Assembly: GCA_012295275.1 (NCBI GenBank)
Contig: CM022679.1
Coordinates: 13,251,415 to 13,315,414 of the forward strand
DNA length: 64,000 nucleotides
Source: Chrysomallon squamiferum
Lineage: Eukaryota > Mollusca > Gastropoda > Neomphalida > Peltospiridae
Direction of reading: 5' to 3'
The notes under the pieces were generated by a model. That model saw only the letters and a list, made by a program, of their open reading frames with translations, did not search any database and was not told the DNA's origin. Shown here in pieces: positions 10,963 through 23,874 of the stretch. How positions within the stretch are numbered: the first letter of the stretch is position 1; the number at the start of each line of letters is the position of its first letter. The translations under genes and the position numbers were made by a program.

Positions 10963-13019
10963 TTATGGGGTCCAACTCTTATCTGAGTCTTCTTCCTCCA
11001 CCATCTCATCAATGATTTGTGTAAGAGGTTTGGGAACCTGCACCTCATAGCTTGAATCTGTGGCAGCTGTATCATTTTCAGACAAAGATACCTCAGAGTC
11101 TTCTTGTTCCTCACAGCCTGGAGTCCAGGATGTATCACTTTCTTCGTCCTGGAAATAAGAAGGCAGTGCAGAAACTGAACTGACAGTGCAAGGTTTGGCT
11201 CGTTTTCTTTTACTTTTGGTAGCATCCACACAATGATCGTCAGAGCTTTGGCTTAAAACTTTGTTCATTGTTGTTGTTCTGAAAGAATATGAATATTTGT
11301 TATTTTCTGATCTAAATAACTGCTTTGCATCTGCAGCATCCACTTCAGAAGGATCACCATCAGAGTTTGTTTGTTCCTGTCCTCCAGAGCATTTTGATAC
11401 AGAAAGATTGATTGCAACATTAAGTTTAGTACAATCTTTTGCTGCAAGCAAGCCTTTTGTTCTTTTTGTTCCCAAGTCAACGTGGTCACTATCTAGTTTT
11501 CGTTTCTTAGAATTACTGAAGTTAACTTCAATGTTGTTCTGAACAACATCTATTTCATCAGATGTACTTCTCTCATTAATGACTGATGACTGAGAATCAT
11601 TTGATAACATTAGCCAGTTACTAACAGAATGTTCAGGTGATCGTGGCATATCTGGAAGATTTCTTAGCAAGCTGAAGATAGCTGAATTAGAGGACGTTTC
11701 AATACTTTTTCCAGATCCTGAAGACTCAGCAGTGCTCACAAGAGAATCCTCAGACCTCACATTTCTAGGCTCCTCAGTATTCTGTGCCAGTGAAGAATTT
11801 GATGCCACAGTTAGCTCTGATGCTCTTGACCCAGTGCTCAAAGAACAGTTATCACTGTCACTTACAGAAGTTGTGTTTTGATTGATGGAACTTGATGACT
11901 CCCAGCTGGAGCTGCTTGAATCGAAAGACTGATGAAATGGATTCCATCTTTCTTCTCCAAGCTTCTTTTTTAACTCGGTGTTCTCTTGTACTGAATAATC
12001 ATAATCACTTTTCAACTCTTTAAGAGTATTCCGAAGTCCTGAAAAAAAAGAAGAAAAAATCAAGAATTAAAACAAAATAACATCAGTAGTAGATAATGAC
12101 TGATGACTGAACAATTTCATTTCAGTTTAAACAATGTCTAAAAATGTTTTAATAGATTTAAAACACTGTTAAACAAATTTTATTTGGATTTATTTGGGTA
12201 TATATTTGTATCTATAATTATTCTTAATCATATAATTTTACATTTCTGAGATTTGGTGATCAGTGTGAGAAAAGGGCAATTTAATGTTCTTTTTAAGTTT
12301 AAATATACATTTGACTTCTAAATTCATTCACTAAATTAACTGATTACATTTAGCACTATTATATAATTAATTCAGTACTATCATTTTTCATCGTGATCAG
12401 GTGAAAATATGCATTAACAGTGGAAAGAACTGTGTTCTGTTCCCACACCTATATGTGAGATGACTTACTTAACAGTTACACAAAATCACAATGAAACAAA
12501 AAGACTTAAAGACATACCTTTTATTTGCATCTTCAGAGCATCAATACAGTCGTGTCCATATATTTCCTTTTCTGGCATTGTTATTTCACAACGATTGCAG
12601 GTACACTCTTTGAAATAACAGTCAGTTTCATGTTCTTTTATATCTCTTTTCAAAACATCTTTTCTGCAGCTCTTGAATCGACATTTAACCATCATGAAGC
12701 CACACTCTTTAACATGACTGTCAAACTCTTCCATTTTTATTATTTTATCACAACCATTCTGCTGGTATTCACAAAACATTGCAAGTCGGTTGAGCATATT
12801 TCTGACAAGTGGGATGGCAGGTCGCACATCGTCATTAAATATTACTGTCCTGCATATTGGACAGGAGTTGTTTCTGTCCAACCACTTTGTAATACACGCT
12901 GAGCAGAATACATGGTCACATCTGCTCATCACCGGTTTGTCAAGGACACATGTGCAAATAGTACATATCAAATTGGGATCTGGTACTTGTTGAAATTTCT
13001 CAATGTCATACCTGGACAT
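10963..13019 (-). CDS. RING plus TRAF-type zinc-finger E3 ubiquitin ligase
   Basis: Two coding exons, 12518-13019 and 10963-12038, join in phase 1 to give 525 residues. The N-terminus MSRYDIEKF leads into a C3HC4 RING (residues about 20-58; CTICTCVLDKPV, CDHVFCSACI, CPICRTVI), followed by Cys/His-rich TRAF-type fingers (about 75-160). This order and the spacing match the N-termini of NRDP1/RNF41 and PDZRN3/LNX-type ligases. After a short coiled coil (LRNTLKELKSDYDYS) the rest is a long, Ser-, Asp- and Glu-rich, probably disordered tail with a basic KKRKLD and KRKRAK (possible nuclear signals). No PDZ domain or NRDP1 substrate domain is present. The very C-terminus ends SDKSWTP, echoed by SDTSWTP upstream. 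An acceptor at about 13032 shows a non-coding 5' exon further upstream. Ubiquitin transfer is expected from the RING; the substrate is unknown. Confidence 0.85.
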
Positions 13020-13031
13020 ATTTAATATCAC

Positions 13032-13946
13032 TGAAAGAGAAACTAATATTATTATTAATACTTAAAAAATAGAGAGAGACTTTACACACTCACACAAAAC
13101 AAATATTGAAAGTAATGTTTTTTTTATGTGTGTATGTGTTAAATTTTATTCATTAAAAGTTATAATTTTGTTAAGCAATTTTCAATGGAATTCTTTCAAT
13201 AAAACATCCTAATAAGTTAATAAATAAACTCTAGAATATCCTATAAAAGGTTAATATACTAATTCCTAACTTTGTGCTATACCATTCTATGATACTTCAA
13301 ACACTTTACATTATTTTGTTTGAAATGAATTTGCCCACCTGTAACTTATAAATGCAAACCTTCAGTTTGAAATTACTAATTTGACATTTTGCATGTAACA
13401 ATACCAACATATTATTATTTATGTGTAAAATTATGTGTTAATTACTTTCTTTATTGTAATGTGTACGGATATTATTTGTTGTTGTAAAACAAACACTGAG
13501 ACAGTACGGTATACCAATCCAGTTCAATACTTTTAATACTAATTACTAACACTAGAGACAGTGATTGGGTGATTTACGATAATTCATACTTAAATTTAGT
13601 TTGTTAACTTCGCAATATAATAAAACAATTGCCAGTATTTCTTTAACAATTCCAAATTTATTTGTTTTATTTGTTTCTTAAATACTTACGTTATATATAT
13701 GTTTAAGATTTGAGTTATTTATAATTATTTATAAGGAAATAAACTGCTACTTATTCTACGTTTGGTTTTCGATAAAAATATGATGAAGAGTTATTGCCCT
13801 TGTCTGTGCTGCACTAAAAATTATATCTTCAGAGACTGCCACCACTACTCGTTTGAGATAATGGTTTTGAAAAAATAAAATCATTAAATTTAAGACATTT
13901 ATTTTTTGTTTGTTTTATTTATTGTCTTTGTTGCTGATTTATTATA

Positions 13947-13993
<47 letters not shown>

Positions 13994-14385
13994 TGTTCAG
14001 TTCCATAATAGACTGGTTATTTACGGTGATTACCACAAATAAAATATTGTAAAAATAGTAGTCGAATATCAAACATAAACATCAGGACAAACTTTGCGTA
14101 TTTTGATTTCGTGTAACAGTTCAAACTGGTTCAGAACTCTAGGTAAATGAATAATCTTGTAAACTATAGTTTGAATATATTTCAAACGTTTAACGCTACT
14201 ACCATTAGTATTTATACGCTGTTTATAAATGAAAAATAAATTCAATACTAGGTTAACACTTGCACTAACAGTAATAATGTTACTATCAGTAGCCAAGAGC
14301 GTTCAAGAGGTTCAGCTTCTGATAATTTTCAGTTTAGTAACGTTTACAATAAGTTGTAACTGGATTAATAATATAAACTAATTGT

Positions 14386-14429
<44 letters not shown>

Positions 14430-14433
14430 AATA

Positions 14434-14495
<62 letters not shown>

Positions 14496-14645
14496 ATACA
14501 AACTTTTAAAAAAGTAAAGTATTGAAAGATTTGTTTTGTACAAATCCCTTGTGTTTCTTAGCCTTAGGGGTATCATAGATCTTTTTTTTTTTTAAATTAT
14601 TATTGTTGGTGCTGATGGTGGTGTTGTTTATTTATTTTATTTAGA
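13032..14645. other. intergenic region between divergent genes
   Basis: Head-to-head space between the RING gene (minus) and the LDAF1-like gene (plus); it must hold both promoters and their 5' UTR exons. I see no convincing TATA element. Simple repeats: (ATT)n at about 13940-13990 and an (AAT)n-(ATT)n block with a T run at about 14388-14490, the latter able to form a perfect A/T hairpin. Confidence 0.45.
14388..14490. repeat. (TAA)n/(TTA)n inverted microsatellite plus T run
   Basis: About ten TAA units are followed directly by TTA units and then about 30 T residues. The TAA and TTA halves are mutually complementary, so the tract can fold on itself. It lies about 150 bp before the LDAF1-like start codon. 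Confidence 0.8.
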
Positions 14646-15839
14646 ATGCCAGTCACACAAGAAGGAGAAGAAGATATTTCCACCATGATTACTTCTCTTA
14701 GTGAATACTTTGAGCTGGACAAAAAAGCATCAGATGCTAAGAATTATGCACTGGATCATCCCATTATGACAGTGTTTTGGATTGTCACCATAGCAATGTG
14801 TGGCATTCCTCTCATTTGTTTCTTCACCTTTGTGTTTGCCACCATCTTGCTATCAATTGCTGGATTTATCCTTTTAGAAGGTAAGAGTTAATTTTTATTT
14901 CTGATACAGATTTATTTAATTTATTTATTTATCTTTTTTTCATTTTTTTTTTTTTTTTTTCAATTTGTCAGATTGTGGCTTCATGTATTTCAAATATGTT
15001 TGAGAAAAAGTACATGATTATCATTTAAGGTGAATTATCATTTAAGGTGAATTAACATTTTATGCCATTTCTATATATTATTTTAATATTAACAGTTATT
15101 ATGTGGTTTCTTTGTTTATATCAGTGCTAGAGATGAAATCTGCTACTGCAATAGCATGAGCTACTTCTGCCCATTAACATATAGTGGAACAATGTCCCTG
15201 TGATGTATAAACAAGTTTTCATGATTGGTAAATGACTGGGTTTGCCATATGTATATATTATATTATAATTACTGAGAAAAAATAACTGCAGAGTAAAATA
15301 AATATTCTTTTGAAGTTTTCATATTAAATGGCATGTCAGCATAGTGTTTAACAAAACTGCACTAGGAAATAGATCATTGAAATAAATTTATTTTAAAATG
15401 TTACTTTGAGGTAACAAATTTGAAACAGATTTATTAACTATTCTGGATTATAAAGAAATTAATATTAATATACATGTATCTTGTGACAGATCACACGATA
15501 TACTGAACATGTGACATTTGTTGAATTTCATATCAGTCACATTTGATATTTAGTAACTATTTGTAAGCCAGAGAAATCTTGCTCTGTTTTACATATTTAT
15601 TATTGTATTACAGTCTGTTATAGTAATAATTTATAATTTAATAATTATTGGTAAATTACTTAACCAATTAATTTTCCATTTTGTGACACTTTCTAGCTGC
15701 TGTAAGTCACAGTTTCAATTTACATATTTATAATTATAAAAAAATTACATTAATAACCAACGTTTATAATTTTATTCTTCATTATTCTTCATGTAGTAAT
15801 AATTTAAATTTTATAATTAGTAGTAACCATTTTTTAAAT

Positions 15840-15878
<39 letters not shown>

Positions 15879-16058
15879 CTTTGTTTTCCAGGCACTATTG
15901 TTACAATTGCGGCACTGTTTCTGGGTCTGGCTCTCATGGTTGCTGGTCTTATCTCTCTGGGATTCAGTCTCACCATTGTTACAGCTTTCCTTGCAATCAA
16001 GTACAGCCAGAAACTCCTGGAACATGTCTCGAGCAAAGTAAAGTGTCCAGAACAGTGA
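14646..16058 (+). CDS. LDAF1: lipid droplet assembly factor 1 (promethin/TMEM159)-like
   Basis: Two coding exons, 14646-14880 and 15892-16058 (phase 1), give 133 residues. An acceptor TTTATTTAG ends one base before the ATG, so a 5' UTR exon lies upstream. After a short acidic N-terminus comes LDHPIMTVFWIV, then long hydrophobic hairpin-like segments (about 40-75 and 80-110) broken by an Ile/Leu-LEGG turn, and a basic tail. The HP...F..V......IP...F....LL...G..LLEG pattern and the tight membrane hairpins match promethin, the seipin partner that marks sites of lipid-droplet formation in the ER. It is slightly shorter than the human protein (about 160 residues), missing mostly C-terminal tail. 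Identification rests on this pattern and size, so family is likely but not certain. Confidence 0.75.
15838..15880. repeat. (TTTA)n microsatellite
   Basis: About ten TTTA units immediately before the acceptor of the second LDAF1-like exon, so the repeat supplies part of the T-rich acceptor tract. Confidence 0.85.
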
Positions 16059-19000
16059 AATAACTGTGTCCATTAAATAAAAAGATGGCAGGAGTTAGTT
16101 GACCATAGGAGGATGGTCGAAACTATCAGAGAAAGCAAATGAAAACAATTTTGGTTTGCATCATTTTAATCAGCTATTTTATATATAATATACATGCTCA
16201 GACACACACACACACACACACACACATAGCCACACACATCTATATATATTCTTATAACAAAATGCAGTAAGGGAAACACAATTTCAGTTTGTTTTAACCA
16301 GTTAAGTAACATTCTTTTTTTAAAAGAATCTTAGTTCATAAGTAAAATATGTATGGCTGATTATTTAAGTAAACCAAATTTGTTGAAGATTTGTTTTATT
16401 TGCATTTCGTTGTATATTTTGGTTAAGTTGAATGTACTACCTCAGGCACACTGCAAAATATTTTCGAGGAGATCACTTTGGATACTGCAGATGTATAGAT
16501 CTGTCACACTGGATGATGTACTTGAACCATTCTTTTGGATTGTATGGAAATTAATATTTATATCCATACACTTAGTGACAGATCAGATGATAACCGAACA
16601 GTTTGCATTTGTTGAAGTTCTGAAGATATTCAAATCAGTTCAATCACTTGTTATTCGTAAACAGATCTATATTAAATAGGTTCCTAAAATAAAACAATAA
16701 AGCAATAATTTGAAAGTCTATATAAAAGAATATTAGCAGGCCATTTATTCATATCACCACTGGTAGATTTAACTGCAGTGCAATAACATTTGCTGTGTTG
16801 TTGATATGTATTTAATTATTAATATAACTGAGACCTAAAAAAGATTCAAATAATTTTAAAGTTTTTTGTATTAATAGCAAAACAAGCAAGATTTAGTTAT
16901 CTCATGAAATCATACTTGAGATTTGAGACAGATTCTATTTATGTAATCTATATATAGTACATATTGTTACTGGTTTTAGAACAGTTGATGGAAAATCTTT
17001 TTGTATGATTTTTTGTTGTTTTTTTTATCGTATTATTATTATTATTATTATTAAAATTATTGTGTAACTTCTGTAAATTCTGATGTAATTGTTTATGCAA
17101 AATATACAACAGTGTATGTTGTAATACAAATGGACTAAAATATGCTGACTTTATTTTTTTCTTATTTTTTTCTTTTTTGATAGATTTTCTATAATGAAAT
17201 CTCTGAATAACTACTGGTTCTTCTTTTCATTCTTATAAACACTTGGGAGTCACATAAGTCAGAATATAATTATTTCTCATATATTGAATTTTTTTCATTT
17301 TATTTTTCATTTTATTGCCCATTTAAAGCTTATTTAATGAGGTTTAACTTGGGTGCATTTTATTGATTTTCCAAAACGTATTTGTAATGTTAAATGTATG
17401 AATACATTTGAGGTCTGTTTGATACATTAAAGAAGTCTACCATTGTTATTACATCAGTTATTTAATGATTAGCTGCAAGATATGTTTCTCTTACATCTTC
17501 CCATAGACAGGAGTATAAACCTCATCTTTAATAAACTAGTCACAGGTTCATAGCAAAGCAAAGGGGAACTGATCTTTTAATCCAGCATTCTGGATTCATA
17601 TTTTTAAATTATCGTATTTGAAATATTATTTAGCACATTCCCGCTTTGTTTGAAATGTTAGTTTCAGCAGAATAAAAAATATTCTAATTTCAGTGTTGAC
17701 TGAAAAAAGTTTACAAAGAAAAGAATAAAGCAGCCTGGTTCTCCTAATTGATTTAATATTTTATTAAACTTGATTATTGTTTAATGTTGTACATAGTTAT
17801 TACGTTTCTTTTTTCTTTTTTGTTTTGTTGGTTTATTTGTTACTATGAAATTAAACTTTGTTTACATCCTTACTGCTGAACCATACAACAACACAACAAC
17901 AAAAATAATAAATAAATTCTATATATATATTTTTATATTTTTATTTTTTTATTTTTTCAGGTGTAAGAATGTGAGCTTTGGTTAAAATTAATGAATATAT
18001 TTTAATTTTCAAATTACAACTATGTGCTAAATTAAGCTCTGAATAGGTGCTAAAATATTTTTTTAAACGTTTACATGCCTTTTGATTTGTGAAGGTTAAG
18101 CTTAAAATTATTAACATTGAAGGAAAGGCATAAATTCCACCTTGATTATTACATCAAAAAATTATGATTGTAGAAATGAAAATTAGGTTCATTACATAAA
18201 TAAAAACATCACTCATTTCTGTTCTTTTTAATTTAAAGATTAATAATTAGTATAACATATTTGTGAATGTTTTTTTTTTTTAAATAACAAGATCAGTATA
18301 TAGGTTTAACCATTATGAATTTTGTTATTATTTATTTAGTATTGTTATTATTATTAGTTTTTAATTTATTTATTTATTTAATTTTTTATTGGTTGGATGG
18401 GTGATGGTCTTTTTTTTTTTTTTTTTTTTTTAACACATTTCAGTTAGTCCTCCAATAATGTCAGCAGAATTTAAAATTATTTGAATTTTCATTTCATCCC
18501 GTTTTTATCAGATTTGACAGGACATATCAGAACATTTTATTGTGATAAAAATTACTACAATAACTAATTATATTCCAATGTATTTCAATAATAAATAAAA
18601 TAATTATTTAATGTATTGTTCATATGTTAGAAAAGTGCTTTGAAAAGTTAATTATAGGAAAAAAACAGAAAATCGTTGAAATACTGTCAAATCTGGCTAA
18701 ATATTTTAAACATACATGATGTGTAAAAAACATATTAATTTGAAAAAGGTTTGCACATATTGTTATTCACTTGTTTATGTATGCCACAAATCCGTTTTGT
18801 TATTTAAGATATACATTATTTTGTGAATAAACTGTTTTTGAAATAGAAATCATTTTTGTTTTTGCTTGCAGGTCGTAACTACATTGAGGCAAATGCCTCA
18901 TACTGAAATTGACAGTTTATTATTTTATTTTATTTATTGACTTTTTTTTTAATACAAAGATTTTATTTAAATATATAAAATGTAAATCTCTATTCCAATA

Positions 19001-19994
19001 GAAACAATATCCGCTGAATGAATTCATTTATGTCTGCTGTTACTGTTTGAAAGACATAACTGATTTCTAAGACATAAGGTTTTTTGTCTGCCAAAAAGAG
19101 TCTGGTTACGGCCATGCCACCTGTATATAAATGAACATATTTGGGTTGACGGAGGGACTGCATTAGGAGAAACAAAATATCAAACATTCAGTCACCAATT
19201 TAGCTGAAATGACTTGAACCACATTTCTGCAATATTTATATTAACTATATTTTACAGCAATTTAAGTAAGTTTGCTCGTTTGGTTTGTGTGTGTGTGTGT
19301 GTGTGTGTGTGCACATGCATGCATGAATTACTATGATTAGGAAGTAACTGAATTTACTTTTGCTAATAAAATTAATTTCATGACATCATACAAAACAAAG
19401 TTACCTCCACATGTGAAATGTTTGATCTTATATTTTGAATAACATCTAAGTAGATTTGACAAATTTTCATTTCATGAATCAGATTTTACACAGCCTTGTA
19501 TTTTGGAAAGTCGATCTCAAGCATTATTATTACAAAACTTGAACTGGAACAGCAAAGATGAAAAACAAACCAAGTGAGAATTTTTACTTGCAATTGTTTA
19601 ACAGCAACTGAGACATTTAACAAAATCATTTTATTTTTATTTTTATTATTTTTTCACAAACACATTTTTGGGGTATCTGTCAGAACAGACTACCAGTAAC
19701 AACAATTTGCTACACTTAGCAAAATTAATCAGACAATAATGGAATATACAAGTTTGTAATAAAGAAATTCAACATTTGATGTTCTCAACAAAAAAATATA
19801 ATTAAAAGAACAATCATTTAACTTAGCATGATTCAAGAGCTGAGAACACTTAATGTAAGAAATGAAACCATTTAAATTAGTGGTTTGAACTGTGAGCAAG
19901 ATTACCACATTAAGGGCAACAAGAATTTCTAGGGGGAGGGGACAATAATGATAATTAATTGGCACATGATCTTATCTTTCACTTGAAGTGTATT

Positions 19995-20027
<33 letters not shown>

Positions 20028-20749
20028 CCAATTTGTGAAAAGATGAAAAGAAAATCTGGAAACCACTGATCTAAATGCACTGACTATTCTACAAATAAAT
20101 TTTTTTTTTTTAGATTATTACCACTCTTTGTTTATCACATTTATAAATAATTAAAACTATACTCCATAAAACAGTAGTTCTAATACAGTATTCAAAAACT
20201 TTTTTTATTTTAGTTTGATCAAAATACATTTGCCCAAAAAGATAAATATTTCTGAAATTAACAAATTTCTTCAAAAACAAAAAATGACATATATATATAT
20301 ATATATAAAAATAATATACTGATAATCAAGATATTTATATTTCAAAAAATATAATTTGCATCGTAGGTTACCAAGGTCAGAAAATATTTTCTCCTATTAA
20401 AATATCTGCAACTTTAAAATAATATTTTATCTCTGAACACTGTTTGCAAAACCAATAAAGTAAACAGTAAAAATGTAGAAAATAAGCAGAGATATTAATG
20501 TAACCTGCACAAAATTACTCCCAGAAAGGAATGGCAAAAAAAACCAACAACAAAAAAAACAATAGCAAATATAAAGGAGTGGATGATGGTCACATATTTA
20601 TTTCTATTAATTTACTCCTAAATTTAAATAAATAAATAAATAAGTAGTTAAAAAAAAAAGAAGCAAAATATCAACAGCATTCACAAAAATTTCATGATAA
20701 TACTTCTATTTCTGAATTTTAAAACCTAATTAAAAAATATAACAATAAC

Positions 20750-20792
<43 letters not shown>

Positions 20793-20832
20793 TTAATAAA
20801 AAATAACAATAAAAAAATAATAATATAATAAC

Positions 20833-20866
<34 letters not shown>

Positions 20867-23800
20867 GTGATGAAGAATTAAAAACTTGTCCACAAACTGC
20901 TGATTGCCATGAACAGGAGAATGGTTATAATGGGATAAAAATCTATAACTGAAATTGAAGTAAAGCTAAATATTAATTTTCTTTGAACACATTAGGGTGA
21001 AACTACTGATAAATGCATACTAAAATATTACAAATCATCTTAGAAGCTGCTTCACAACCAGAATTATTATTAAAAAAAAAGACAAAAATTTATAAACAGT
21101 ATTTAGTATATTTGAAGACCAGCTGAAGTAGTTTTATTAAAAAAGGATTTTAAATAGGACTGACTTCTATAATTTTCTTGGTATTAACGTAATAGTTATT
21201 CAGCAGATGTCATAACATCCTGCAAAAAATATCCATTTTGTGATTTTTCCTTTCCACATTAAAATTTTCATAATTCTGAAGCATCATTTGATAATCTGTA
21301 ATATTTCTTACTTTATTTACCCATTTTGTGGTAGGAAGTCATTTTATTGCAAATAAAATGTAAATAAAATGCAAGTAAACCTGGTTTTATTCTTTTTTTA
21401 AAATAAAAAACTTCTTTAACTTCTGTGAATCTTTCTGGTTATTTTGGTATCAAACACTTGCTAGGTGACATTATGGATCTTTAGTTACAATTATTATAAT
21501 GCTGCTCAACTTTAATATTCGTTCTTCTGAAAATGGGGTGGCCAATTAAGTAACATGTCAAAGTTGCAAAATAAAATAAGATAACTGAAATCTGTTTCAT
21601 GCAATTTGTTCATCTTTTTTCTCTTCATTAACTAAATAATAACATCATTTTGTCTTATGTGTCAAACAACCATGATTTTCCTGTACACGTTTTACGACTG
21701 TGTTTTTTAACAAGCTTTTTCGGAAAGTAACATTTTCTGTTTCAAAATGAACATTTTACAGTAAACTATTTCACTAATTAGAAAACAATTGTAACAATTT
21801 CAATCTTTTTCTAATGGACTTTACTTGTCCTGTATGAATCATAATATGTATAAACTTGTTAATATGTCAATATTTTGATCTATGCAAAAAACAACTACAC
21901 TTTTACTCTCCAGAAGAAAATGACAATAACTTACTGCTACTGCATTTCTATAATTATTTCAAAATAACATTCAGTTTCTTTGATTTAACTCAGAACAACA
22001 TTCTTTTGATTTTATATAGAAGTATTTTTATTTAATTTACTTAAATTTCTAAAATAATAATGAAAAAAAAGAAGAAAAGATTTTGCTAATTTTGTAATTA
22101 TCTGTTTCAATTATTTATGTAACAAATTTAATTTTTTTTTTTTTCCATTTGTTTGCATAAATTAATTCTAGTTACAAATTATTTTTTTTCACCTATATGC
22201 TTAAATTAATTTTAATTATAAATTTTCTTCTTATTTAATTTATTCAAAAAAACAAAACAATAAAAAAACATAACAATCTAAAGGCCTACAGAAATCAGAA
22301 TAAGTCATAAGTGATACTTTTAAGATGCTTACTTAACAAGAAAAAGGATTTGATGATAATAGATAAGTGAACTAACAGATGAATGCTGTTTATGTGCAGT
22401 TATATCAATACTTAAATCACAGAAGCACCATCTGAAAAAATTTATAACACATTGTCTATCAGTCATTTTTCTTTTTTTCTGCCACTATTAACTTACAAAA
22501 ACAAAATGTACAATCACATCTGCTACATGATTATATATGAATGTATATATATATATATATATATTCTGTTAATATGTTTTAGATATATTTGTACAATCAA
22601 TGTACAAAAAATACTAATAAATTTCATAACAGACATTTTTATTTTATAAAATAAATTAAGAAAAACAGTTTAAAGGTGCATTGTTATAAATACTAGGATG
22701 AAAGGAAATACCTTTCATAGGTTTTATTATTATTTTTATTATTATGTTTTTTTTTGTTTTTTGATTTCTTGCCAAACATACTGCTGATAGAAAAAAGAAA
22801 AGAAATTAAAAAAGACATTCAAGCAATAATTTTAATTTAACTTCAGTTATCATTGAAAATGACACATTAAAAATATATAAAGCTACACATACAAAAAAAT
22901 ATGCATTAATTACACATTTGTTCATCTATCCATCACGCTTGAATAAACACTGAAGAATTTGTCATTCATCACAAAATTCAGCAACTAATTTAAGTCAAAC
23001 TCTACACTTTTATTAAATTATTAATTATTTTTCTTTAACCATTTTAAATGTCAATTTATAAATATCATGAAGAAAGTGAACAATAATTATTAACTTTAAA
23101 TTTTTAACATAATGTTGTTTTTTAATTTCATAGTTTTAGCTGTCATAACTCAATGCAATTTTACTTTCTTTACTTCCATGATTTTTTTTCTATACAAAAA
23201 CAGAGGAAAATAATTCTACAGAATCAAGCTTATTTATGATATAGCATTAAAAATAAAAATAAAATTAAAAATTTGCTTCAATAATTTTGTTTTCAATTAT
23301 TATTTTGTTTTAATCAGAATTCATGCCCCTTTCAACACTCTTTCTTCAGGATTTGGTACACTGGCATTTTTGCAAATAGAGAAACAAAACATAAAGACAT
23401 ACAGCTTCAAAGATCTTTTCAGTTAACAATATAGCACTGATCATGTATAATAAAATGTATACACTGGCACCATAGATAATATCAATGATAAAGACAGCAT
23501 TACGTTGTCAGACAAGCTGATCATTCAAAATTCATATTAAATTCATACAGTTCACACATTTTCTCAATTCATTTTACAAATAACGTACCGAACTTCACAT
23601 CCACAATTTTCTAGCATTTTTGAAAAAATAACACTCACTGTTTTCAGCTTTTAAAGCATGCTACTTAAACCATGGACAAATTCTTAACCTGAAGAACATC
23701 ACTATTACTATATTTTTTTTTTTTTGAAAAACTGGAATAAAAAAAATCCTGCAAGGTACAGAGCACAGCAGTGGACTGAGCAGAAAGGAATAACAGCTGT

Positions 23801-23874
23801 GACTAGCAGAAGGGTGGATGTTTGCTGCAGCAAGGTTTAGTTTCTCCGTGCAAATGGAGATCAGTGAAATGTTA
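16059..23874. other. convergent, gene-poor, repeat-rich region
   Basis: This 7.8-kb space lies between the 3' end of the LDAF1-like gene and the 3' end of WDR45B, so it holds both 3' UTRs. Simple repeats include (CA)n 16202-16226, (GT)n 19286-19311, (TAA)n-rich 20742-20864 and (TA)n about 22540-22563. A segment at about 15482-15545 (in the LDAF1 intron) resembles one at about 16575-16640, suggesting a small dispersed or duplicated repeat. The longest frame (16353-16679) has no recognisable domain. I see no exon of a known protein. Confidence 0.4.
20742..20864. repeat. (TAA)n-rich microsatellite
   Basis: Long run of TAA units with a few interruptions (TATTAATAAAAAATAACAAT near the middle). 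Typical of AT-rich invertebrate genomes; no gene nearby on either strand. Confidence 0.9.

Noticed and set aside
11261-11542. 93-residue plus-strand frame
   Set aside because: Shadow of the minus-strand RING gene exon.
14388-14490. Hairpin at the (TAA)n/(TTA)n block as a regulatory structure
   Set aside because: Such self-complementary microsatellites are common by-products of slippage; nothing indicates function.
16353-16679. 108-residue open frame after the LDAF1-like gene
   Set aside because: No domain, AT-rich composition, lies in the expected 3' UTR, and part of it matches a non-coding stretch near 15482-15545.
18990-19187. 65-residue minus-strand frame (ends QRILFLLE)
   Set aside because: Reads somewhat like real protein but I recognise no family, see no flanking exons and no supporting splice sites.
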